From assembly GCA_014773175.1 (NCBI GenBank), contig VXCM01002784.1, positions 82,586 through 146,585 of the forward strand: DNA of 64,000 bases. Reading direction: 5' to 3'. Source of the stretch: Lucifuga dentata. Taxonomy: Eukaryota; Chordata; Actinopteri; Ophidiiformes; Bythitidae. Position numbers and translations under genes: made by a program. Below are positions 28,601-40,600 of this stretch, in pieces (the first letter of the stretch is position 1; each line of letters starts with the position of its first letter). The notes below the pieces were generated by a model. The model made no database searches. It was not told the DNA's origin and was given only the letters and a program-made list of their open reading frames with translations.

Positions 28601-31600
28601 CACGCATTAACGTGACATTTCAGGGGTTAATGAGATGTGAGGTTGAAGCGTTATTACGGGTTGTGAATGGCAGAGCGCTTTGAAGAGGAGGCGGCGGGGG
28701 GTCTGCTGAGTTGGCAGTACCAGGTTAACGGCGTGAACAGATGAAAAGTCACTCACCATCTTGATTGCCCCAGTCCCAGTCAGGACCACGGACCACTTTA
28801 ACATACTGGAAGATTCCTTTGAGGATGATCCGCGGGAGGTTTTGCCTTGGTGCCAAGCTCACTCTGTGATAAGAAAACCAGGGTACAAAACAACAAAAAA
28901 AACTTTATTAGCCACATTATGTCAAATTAAAGGACCATACCCTCTAATTTGCATGTTTAAGCCGAATATATTCAATTTTCATACACATAATGTTACTGAC
29001 AATCGTTTCCCAAAGCAATTGGAACGGTGAATTAAAAATGTTTTTCCTACCTTCCAGACCTTCATTGGTTTCAGTTCATTCTGCTATTAAAATCAACTTG
29101 TTGATACTGTAAACGTTCTTGGGATAGGTAATCCATCATCACCAACAAGACGTGTATTCAGGTTTTTTTAGAAGTTATGTAATTTTAGTGTTTAAGCTCA
29201 ATAAAAAGCGTGGAGTGAATGTATGCCTCCACCGGGGAATATAGTCCCAAAAGAAGACCTGCGTTTATGGAAAAATTTAAAGGACCGTGACTTCATAAGG
29301 CTGTGTAACTATTAGCAGGAGAAACATGGATTTTTAAGGTGGGTGTATCACTTGAATATTTGATTTTGAAAGATTAAGAGATTTAGCAAAATATCAGGAA
29401 AGCTGAAATACGGTTTTATCCTTTGGGAAATGATTGTCAGTAACGTAACATGTATGAAAACTGAATATATTAGGCTCAAACATGCAAAATGGTGGTATGG
29501 TCCTTTAAGACTTAGACGAAACTATGATATATTAAAATGAGATAAAAGGTTTCCTCTATGGAAAAAAAACAAGAAAGCTGCCAAGACCTGAAGATGCTGT
29601 ACATTGATTTACTAAACTTAGACTGTTTTACATTATGAATCCGGTAAATGACTCACAGGAAAAGATGCCACACATTAATAACAGCTTTCAGACACCAACA
29701 GCCACAACAAAGACCCTAAGACTAAAATAAAGCCTGGTACTGGGCAATATTACCTAAAAAAAACAAAAAAGCCACATTTTCTTTATGAAATACCCTGATA
29801 TTCATGTATATTATGGATATGGCCCTCAATATTTAAATAGAAGGAAAATTTGAGGAAGAACATCAGGACTAAACAAAAGATTTCACTGTTGACTTAGCAA
29901 GAATAGTTGCTTAAATATAATACAGCCTTAAGATGAGAAAAACACAAATTTAAACTACATCACTGCATTAAATAGATAATATATCAAATGATCAATATTC
30001 TTTTTTCTGACAGATTTCAGACTGGAATCAGTTTAAACTCAAACAAAAAAATACCCACAAACATCCAGCAAACTGACACCAATGTTCTGTTAACGGTCTA
30101 ATGTCAACCCACACAAACCAACAGACACTCAGAGTCAGCCCACCACATCCTCAAAAAAAAAAAAAAAAATTTAAAAACGACATACCTTATAGTAAAGATT
30201 TGATCAGATCTCGGTGCAAAGGAGCTTCCTATTCCCATACTTTCCTGATGAGGTCAAACACCAGCTTCCATTTTGACTGAATGGCTTTTTTTTTTTTTTT
30301 TTTTNTTTTTTTTTTTTTTTTTTTAATAGAATCAAAACTCATACAAAAATCCAGAGTAATGAACAGAGAGAGAGCCTCTGTCACTCCTCAGAGAGGCTTT
30401 TCTCCTCCCACGTCTATCTAGTACTGCAGTTTTGCTGAGCTATCCAAACATTTCTGAAGCTATCTCTGACTATCATCCTCCATCATTAGCATCATGATTT
30501 TTCAGGTTCCTGGGTTCTACGGTAGGAGCGAGAGGTATCCTTGCATCCCGGTGTTGGCTAACGGTCAATCTTACAGTGGGAATCTGAGCACAGGTTCTTT
30601 GCTGAGATCAGGTGTGTGTGTCTGAAAACAGGGCTTTGAGCTTAATCCCTGGACAGCAAAGCAATCAGGAAACAGGTCACCACAGGGCAAAGAGCATTGA
30701 TAGCGTGCATTTGTATATAGATCCAGACATGTACACCCTAAGCTGTGCCTGGTCCTTTAATAATAAAGATGTATGCACTTATTTAGGCCTACATGGAGAC
30801 GCACATATGCTAAACAATTCCCAGCATGGCTTCAATGCATTGCAGAAAAGCCGAAATAAAGCCGTGTTTGTTCGAGTAACAGACTTCCTGAATTGGTAGA
30901 ATTAGAGGTCATGGCAAGAATGCAGCAAACTGTGCCAATTTCCTGGCAGCAAGAGAGGCTGAAATGCTGCTAGAGGAGAACTATATAAGGAAAATAAAGG
31001 ACAACAACCCTTATTACACCAGCAAGCAGGAAGTTACTGACAGATATCCTTATTTCATGATTTCGGTGTTTGGCGTGTTTGTCGGTGCAGCTACTGTGAG
31101 TGAGAAGCTCTTTCAGGAGATCAAGATTTCTAATCCTGCCAGAGCAAATGTCACCGCTGCTCCCAGACGAGGATCAACAAAAGAATCTCAGACCTACTGA
31201 CACGATGGCAGTCACCCAAGGGTAAACCGGAGGAGAGATCAAAATTCCAATTAACCCACCAAGAACCAAATTTAATGAGAAATTCCAGGAGAGTCTGGCT
31301 CGGAAGTGCTAGAAAAGTTAGCGGGTATTTAACTGTGAGGTAGGAAACGGAGAAGGTCAGCCTGATGTGTAAAGGAAGGATTATGCTTTGAGTTGACCTA
31401 CAACGTCCCCTGGAACTGCATGTGTGTTGTTTGTGTGTTCAAGAGCCAATTAACCAACTGCATAGCAAGCATCCATCCCGTAAACATGGTACACACACGC
31501 ACACGCTGCCCTGAGCGCCGTCAGCATGTCGTTAGCTTCACACGTCTCAGTTCACAAGTTACAAGACACGTTACTAAATTTAAGCTCCAAACTCTGAACA

Positions 31601-34600
31601 AATTTATAAGCATCTCCCAGCGTTTTCACAGCGCAATAATTCAAGCTAAGTTAAATATTAATAGTAACAAAAAAAAAGCCTTTTAATCGATTTTGGGAAT
31701 AAAAAGAGGTTATAACTCAACTGAAATAAACAGGCAGAGGCAGATATTCGTATCTTAACCCTCTGGAGTCTCAAATATTTGTTTTCAAAACTTCTTCATT
31801 CTTGGAAGAAATCCAATCTGATAGAACTGAGCAAAAAAGTCTAAAATAAATTAGAAAAAGTTGTCAATTTTCTACTTGATTCTAGAATATTCTAGAAAAT
31901 GAAGGAAAGTCTCAAAAAAAAAAAAATCAGCAAACACTGTCGACGGGACTTTAGATGTCAGAGGGTTCATGCCGTGTATATAGTGCATATCTTTGCACCT
32001 CTATCATGCTAATCTGCACAGGTGACAATGCTAACGTGCTAATCCGGCTAAATCTGTTTTAATAACAGCCCTCACGCCACGTTTGTGATGTACTGTTTGA
32101 GTGTTAGCTGAGCATAGCAGCAGATTATTATGTTGATAACTTCCCGTTGTGCGTGCAGGACACTAATTAACTTTCTGCTTATGTCTATGAATTTAAAAAC
32201 AGATTTACAAAACATTACCTCCCCCTTTAAAATCCTCTCACATGTTTGGTCTTAATGAAAAGATTCCCGCTCGTCATGCTAAGCCCAAAGCCAGCGTCCC
32301 ACACAAATAATCCCGGACAGCAAGAGGTCGTGCTCGTTATAAAACCCATGATAAATTTGTCTTTCCAGGCAAATAATTCATCTATTAGTCCTACCAAACT
32401 TTTGTCAGTGAAGCAGTGTATGGGTGGGAGTGGTGTGGAAATAAAGGAGTGTGTGTTTGGACACAGTGCTCCTCTATTTCATTAATCTGCTGAGGAAAGA
32501 TGTGACGTTCATGTGATCTTCGTCCTGTTGTACAGTTTGTCCCGGTGCAGAGGGACAATCACAGATCTGTTTGGACGATTCGTAGATGTCTTTGATAAAA
32601 AGATGATGTGACTCAACGTTATAAGTGGGTATTTTTGGGTGTTTCCAACTATAAAGAGAGAAATCCCTGTCTGTGGCGCCAACATCTCTAGAACCCGGAA
32701 TTGCATGAAGTTAAAAATCGGCAGGTTTGTTGCTCAGGACCCAAGGGCGTGTAGTGTCGCGTGTGAAGTTGTTTGGATGACCGGTTCTTGGTAAAAAGTA
32801 GTCCGTGTGGCAGGATATGCTACAGGTGCGGCGGCAGGATACGCTCCGGTCCAATGCCACGGTCTCAACCCGCCTCCATACAGCAAACAAAGCTAGCTCA
32901 TGAGGACGTGCAGAAATAAATTATGGCAGGCTGCGGCACACACCAGAAAAGTCCGGCACGTTCCGAACACGCCTGTTTTGAACAGACACGGCACTAGTTA
33001 TATATGATGACTGTTACTTGGAAAAACCATTATATTGATCAAAGTCACTAATTGGGTTTATTTAAGTCCCTGTTTCCGTAAACGTAGCACCTATTAATCT
33101 ATTAACATTTTCCACAACATTTCCTTCATGGAACAAGTGTGAATAAATGCGTCATGTAGCGAGCAAAGACATGAATGAGATTACAGTGCTCTGACGTTAG
33201 ATGTCTTGTGTGTTTGAATTCTGTACCCAGATCACACATTTTTTTAATGAATGATAAAATGGCTGGATATTAGTCCGACTCTGACTCTGTAACTGCCATG
33301 ATACTGTAAACGTCTCACCTCATGTATCATACATACATAACTTCCTGCATTAGATTGTCTAAAAGGTTGAAAATAAGTCACCAAACTGGAAAAAAAGTAG
33401 CTTGAAAACATTTTGCTTTTCATCCGGAGTTTGCCTGCCAGACGTCAAATATCAGAGAAGAATTGTGCGTGTGTCCTGGCGTGTTTGAACAGACCTTTAT
33501 GGCATTTTGCTGTGTACTTGTGAACGGCAGAAAGCAGCACTTTAACAGGTCGCTGATGCCAGAGGTTTAACAGATTCTGTCTGAAAGAGGCTTTACTACA
33601 TCTGCAGACATGTATTTCTTCATCACTACAAGCTCATCGTGTAGCAATAAATTTGTATTTATGATACGAAGCTTAGAGAGGTACGGTGTGTACTACAGAA
33701 ACAATGTGCATCCAAGATTAATAATTGATCCAAAACACACAAATTTCAATCCATAAACAGCAGTCTACTAACGTTCCAATTAAAAAAAAAACAAAACAAA
33801 ATAAAAACAAAACAATTATGCTTGTAAAACAGGCACACAAGACTTAAAGGACCATACCACCATTTTGCATGTTTGAGCCTAATATATTCAGTTTTCATAC
33901 ATGTAACGTTACTGACAATCATTTCCCAAAGGATAAAACCATATTTCAGCTTTCCTGATATTTTGCTAAATCTCTTAATCTTTAAATCAAATATTCAAGT
34001 GATACACCCACCTTAAAAATCCATGTTTCTCCTGCTAACAGTTACACAGCCTTATGAAGCCACAGTCCTTTAACTTTTCTGAGCAGGTCTTCTTTTGGGA
34101 CTATATTCCCCGGTGGAGGCATACATTCACTCCACACTTCTTACTACGTTAAACACGAAAATTATGTAACTTCTAAAAAAAATACAGGCAGTCCCTGGGT
34201 TAAGAACGAGTTCCGTGCCCACGGCTGTTCGTAAGTTGGATTTGGTCGTAAGTTGGAACAGTAAGGTGCATATCTAGCGTATATATTTTACCTTTCTATG
34301 CATAAGATCCTAAAACATCATAAACATAGAGAGCGAGAGAGAGAGAGAGAGAGAGAATGTGTGTGTGTGTTATAAAAAAACATGTAGGTTAACACTTATT
34401 CTCGCTCTTTGATGTCTTGCACATTGGAAGAGGCATTCTTCTGTTGTTTTGACGTACGTCATAAAGTAGTACGCCATTCATTATTACGAATCATTGTATG
34501 TAACTTGAATTTTTAATTTAATAGGCTTTATGGCGGTCAGTTTGTATGTACGGGTTGTTCCTAAGTTGGACATTTGTAAGTCGGGGACTGCCTGTATACG

Positions 34601-37600
34601 TCTTGTTGGTGATGATGGATTACCTATCCCAAGAACGTTTCAAGTATCAACAAGTTGATTTTAATAGCAGAATGAACTGAAACCAATGGAGGTCTGGAAG
34701 GTAGGAAAAACATTTTTAATTCACTGTTCCAGTAGTATGCTTTGGGAAATGATTGTCAGTAACGTAACATGTATGAAAACTGAATGTATTAGGCTCAAAC
34801 ATGCAAAATAGCTGGTATAGTCCTTTAATAAACAACTAATTTTTTCCTTTCAGGTTTGCAATTCAACAACTCATTTCAGCAAAAACCTGCAACTTCAAGA
34901 AATGTCATGTTAGGTGAAGTTTCATTTCAGTTTCACCTCCAGGCAGCGTGGGGATGCAGATGGCCAACAGACTGAGGAAGTTAAAAGGAGGCCTGGAATG
35001 CTGAGTGGATTAGAGCAGGCAAAGCTGCAGTCAGAAAACAAGACGGCACCACAAACAATAAGCCACAACGCTCCTCGTCTATCTCATTTACCGACAACGC
35101 CGCTGCCAGAAAGCAAGTCTGGAACTTTTTCATTTACAGAGGCTGTCAATGATGAAAACATTCTGAAACTGCAGAGGAAAAAAAGGGAAATCTCCTCCAC
35201 AGCCGGCGCTGTTTGAAGACTTCAGCTCAAAGTCTTTTATTCCAACTTATCAACATCAAGACACGATTCAAGTTGAAGACGTCACCGTATTATCTCCCCC
35301 GGACTCGTAATGAACATTTGTTATCACTGAGACCGTTCAGACAAGCGGCAGACTTGAAACAAAGCACCGTTTTCTGATTCTGATTGCTGAAACTAATTAT
35401 TGGCAGGCCAGGATTTTTTTTTTTGAAAGGCGATATTCACAAAGGAGAGCAGCACTGAAACACTTTCAAATGGTAATCAGGCGAGTTTGAGGCAAGGTCT
35501 CATCTTTGTGAAGCATTTATAGAAAATGTAAAGAAAAGATTTAAATTGCAAACTGACTTTTAAAATAATAACATATCTCAGCTTCTCAGTGATAATTGAT
35601 TTTTGTCTGTTTGCTCTGATTTGGATCAGGGGTTAAATGGAGCATTTGGATTTGCTAATCAAAGGCGGAGTCTGCTTCATGTTAAAGGACCATACCACCA
35701 TTTTGCATGTTTGAGCCTGATATATTCAATTTTCATACATGTTACGTTACTGACAATCATTTCCCAAAGGATAAAATTGTATTTTAGTTTTCCTGATATT
35801 TTGCTAAATCTCTTAACCTTTCAAAATCAAATATTCAAGTGATACACCCACCTTAAAAATCCATGTTTCTCCTGCTAATAGTTACACAGCCTTATGAAGT
35901 CACGGTCCTTTAAATTTTTCCATAAACACAGGTCTTCTTTTGGGACTATATTCCCCGGTGGAGGCATACATTCACTCCACGCTTTTTATTGAGCTTAAAC
36001 ACTAAAATTACATAACTTCTAAAAAAACCTGAATACACGTCTTGTTGGTGATGATGGATTACCTATCCCAAGAACGTTTACAGTATCAACAAGTTGATTT
36101 TAATAGCAGAATGAACTGAAACCAATGGAGGTCTGGAAGGTAGGAAAAACATTTTTAATTCACCGTTCCAGTAGTATGCTTTGGGAAATGATTGTCAGTA
36201 ACGTTACATGTATGAAAATTGAATATATTAGAGTCAAACATGCAAAATGGGTGGTATGGTCCTTTAACCGTACACACCTTAAACCCTCTCTGGTTCTGGA
36301 TCAATCAATAGATCAATAGATTGATCTGAAGCAGTGCGGATCACGTTCAGACTACAAATGAACCGCTCCAGGGTTCGTTTTGGAATGGGACCGAAGCTGC
36401 CTCCTCAAAACGGTCTCAGAACAGGTGTTTTGGTCGACGCCCAGGTGTGACCGCTGAGTTCAGACTCGCCCAAACAAACCACACCAAGCAGGACACGAAC
36501 CCGAGTCTGACTGAACTGGACCATTTCAGGGTTTTTTTTAGTTTTTCAGGTTTAATTTTCTATCATCAGGAATTAAATGCTCCAGTTGTTTGGGGTTACA
36601 GAGATCCTCTAAATACATTTACAGATTAAACTGACTGTTAGCAAATAAAGCTATTTTATCAAATGCTCTTTTACGGGAACGCCCTGCTTCCAGTACAACC
36701 ACAGACTCTCTGCTGGAACATTTGGGGGTTAGGTGCCTTGCTCAAGGGCACCTCAGTAGCGATAATGAGGGAGATATCTTAGTTTTAGCTTCCGAAAGTA
36801 AAAATTGTGCACCATACGTTACTGGAAACGGTCGTTATCCCTGTTGACGTGTCTGAAAGTTTTGCAGTGAAAAATGAGCCTGTGTGTGAGAATTTGCTGG
36901 TATTTGTGGAAAAGTGTAGTGATGGAGGGCGGTGGCCTGTTTGGTGGTGTTTGTTTCACCAAACAAAAANAAAAAAAAAAAAAAAAAAATGCAGCATTTT
37001 AATGAAGGACATTGCTGAGCCAAACAACATTTGGGCTTCAGTGACAAATCAATAGGAGTGAAGAGAAACTGAGGTGAGAGACGAGATGAGATTCCAGCCT
37101 GTCAGGACACTAAATGATCGCTGCACTATTTTCCTTTGCTTGGCTGAGACCCAGTTTCACTTAAAGCCTTAATGCGCCACCGACCAACAGAAGTCACATG
37201 GTTCGTCCTAAGCAATGGACGGCGGCGGGGCGTGGATCACGGCTTTAATTCTGGGCTTTCTCATAATTAATGACAGTAATACTCATACAGCAAAGAGTGA
37301 AAAATAAATGGCAGACAGCATGCAGAGGCAAATCCTGTAACAAGACACCGTATGGGAACATATAGATTCTAATGTAAAATAACTCTCGCAAAGGAAGCGT
37401 AGATGTATATCTGACCAAATCATAGCCAGGTAAAGACATGCAGATGCAGGAAAACAGCAGGAAACAAGTCAAAGCTCCAGAAAAAATTGCGTGTGACACA
37501 TATCACCTTGTTAAAATGAGAACAGGCCGTACAGCTGACATTCAGACCACGCCTGAAGCAGCGTGGAGCTTTACTGTGAACAGATGCAGAAGAGTGAGTT

Positions 37601-40600
37601 CTGAGCTCACTCCAGTAAATCTGGATACACAGCAGGGCCAAGCGTGTGTGTGTGTGTGTGTGTGTGTGTTTGCCTGAGCTGACTCAAACTCTTACAGCAC
37701 CTTGTGCTCAGACCTGTATTTTTGCTTGCCATGTTCCAAATCAGGGATTAAATTGTTGTAATGTCCCTTTACCCCTAAATTCTGTTTAGTTTCACACTGG
37801 AAATAATCTATGTGAACCTAAATATGTCAATAAAAGCCACGTGAGAAGGCCGGCTGTGATCAGAGGTTAGAAATGTCTGGAGGCGGCAGCGAGAACATGA
37901 GAACAGAAAGAAGTTACTGGAACGACAGAAGTAGCATATGTTGCTGCTCACAGTCATCGTTTGGGCCGTTTATGAAGCGAAACTACGGCATCAGAATAGA
38001 GAATTTAAAAATGCACCGGGATAAACGTCTCAGAAACAACACATCGCTTCACAGTATGTAAGGAAGACGTGCTGCGTTCAATAACTACAATCACATGCTA
38101 ACCTGCACTTAGCCCTCTGATTCCACATCAATGAACAGATCAATAGATCAGCTGGTTGTTGCTTCAGAACGAGCTCAGATCATCCTCACACCACAAACTA
38201 TTCCACAGTTTGTCTGAGAGAATCCGTTGTTTTGCTGAGTGTTTTGCTGTTTTCACATATGGTGTGAAAACGCCATTTGTGTCCTGCAAAACTTGTGAAA
38301 CTTTCAGCTCCTTAAATGAATCTAAATATCGAAATGCTTGTGGCCACGAGAGAAGAGAAGGAGGATGCAGCAGTTATTCTTGAAACTAGCGGAGATTAGC
38401 TCTGGTAACCATACAGGTCAAATCCTCAGCAGAAAGAGGAAGTAAGACACTTTCTAACGTCTTCTCTGACCCCTGTAACCACTTCACGTCAATGCAATGA
38501 TATCAGATAAATTCATGTGTCAAAGGTCACCAAAGTGGAATTCAATGCAAAATCTTTCCAAATTTGCTACGTCATTCTAAGCAATTCCTCTTATTATGGT
38601 AATTCCATTTTAAACAAATGGATTTGTCCATAAAACTTTGCTGTCAAAAAGACAAAAAAACCAAAACATTTTCTTCTCTTTGTTGAACTCTGTGCTTTCA
38701 TAAATGACTGAAATCTATAATCTTTTCGTTTTATGAAAGCTTTGTTTTTGCTCATTCAAACTAATGGCATTGGTGTTGATTTTGGGAACGTTTGCATGTA
38801 GAAAACTGGAGGATAGCTGGAGAAAACAACGCTGACACAGTCTTACTTCCAAAAGAACTCAAACAGAGCAAGCTAGTCAAACTCAGACACGGTTATGGAC
38901 GACGCCAAAGAGCATCAAATGGCCTGAGGAAGCGGCGGCGGGGAAGTACTCACGGCTGGGAGTGCGCCGTCTCGTAGCGCTCGAAGGCGTGGCTCAAGTC
39001 GTGCTTGTTGTTCATGTAGCACTGGGTGCACAGGTCGTAGTCGAAGCACACCTTGCACTTCCATCGCATCCCCATGATGCCGTGCTTCTTGCAGCTGTCG
39101 CAGATGATGTTAGAGTGACGCACGCCTGCAGGAAACATCAAAACGCATGCTGAAGACTTTCACTCTCAGACTTCAGAAAGATGAAGGTGACAAACACAGA
39201 AAGATGAAGGTGACAAACACTGGAAGAAATGGGATTTCTACAACCAGCTGGACTCTTAAAACTGAATATTCCCAACTTTTATCAATGACAAAGGCCTGAG
39301 CTGTGTGATAAACTGTATAAGATGGACATTTTTTATTACTTTGAATTGATTATGCCTCACACCAGTAGTTTGTGTTTGCTGTGTTCATTGTTTATGTACA
39401 TATATATGTTGAAAAAAAAAAACCCTTTAAAAATGAAAGTTAAAAAAAAAAAACACACATTCTGAAGAAAATTGTGTAAACTTCACCTGTTTTGTGCTTC
39501 AGCTCATATTCCAGCTCCTTGTGGGGAAAATGTGAGATTTTCTGCATAAAAATCACTCTTTTACATCATCTATTTGGTACTCTTTGCTATTCTAAATTTA
39601 TAATATATATAAATAACTTATAAATTTATAATAACATATAATTTATACCGTGACATGTAAGTCGCAAAGCATTCCGTGTCACATCCTGACAACAAATGTT
39701 AGCTGTAACTGCTTCCTTCAGGAAGGAGATTTCAGGTTTCTGGACCTCTAAGAACACATATAAAAGATCTTTCATTCCTGCTGCCTTATTGAACTCCTGG
39801 AGATTTCAGATTTTAAATTTGGATTAACTGGAATGCTGCTTTGCAAATCCGGTCTTGATCTTAAGGCCATTAATCATTCTAAATTGTTTGTGTTAAAGTT
39901 CAAATGTTTTACTGACCTATTTTAATTGTTTGTGCGTGTCTAGTTAATGTGTTGTTTTGTACCAGCCGTGCAGCCAAAGATAAATTTCTACCTCTGTAGA
40001 CAATAAAGTTCTTATAATCATCAGGTGTAGAAGAATCGAGGCTCAAACAGACGTAAAGACACCTTCAGCTCTTCCTCTGATTTTCTACTCTACTTTTGCT
40101 CCATTAATTAAAGGTTAACATGCGATTTATTTGCCAATTTAAACTCTACTGGCCCAATAAGCTACACCCATCAATAAGACAGAGATCTTTAGTTGCTCAG
40201 ATGCGAGCAGGTTTCCTTCCTCTGAATGCTGAAGTCTGTATTTTTAAAAACATGCAGGAAGAAAACAGGCTGTGTGACTCGTTAGGAAAAGCTGAATCAC
40301 ATTTTCTTTTGTGCTGTACTTACTATCATGATATAGTAGCATCAGTATTTAATGAAATATTTGATCAAATCTAAAAATATTTTGGTGTAGTGACGATGAA
40401 AAATTGGAATGGTTGTTTAATTTGAATGTTTTTAAGTTTTAGCTGATTTTGACTCCACAGCCTGGAAAAGAAGACGAGATGGATCGTTTCTTTAATATGT
40501 CTAAGATCTTGTTTGATGCGCTGATATGGATTTCACTTCACAATGTACAAGAAATTCTTATTTATTTAGCTATTTATTTATTTGTTTATTGAAGTTTAGT

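Larger units (their letters stand above)
28864..38953 (-). other. mib2 intron of about 10 kb, repeat-rich
   Basis: Holds TTAA-MITE copies 8, 9 and 10, a TA-type element nested in copy 9, a piggyBac-like MITE (31755-31968), the second three-copy repeat (32650-32995), a common fish repeat (about 36690-36790), (TG)n at about 37646-37669 and homopolymer gaps at 30305 and 36970. No exon is needed or seen: the ZZ exon reads straight into the second MIB/HERC2 exon. Confidence 0.8.
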
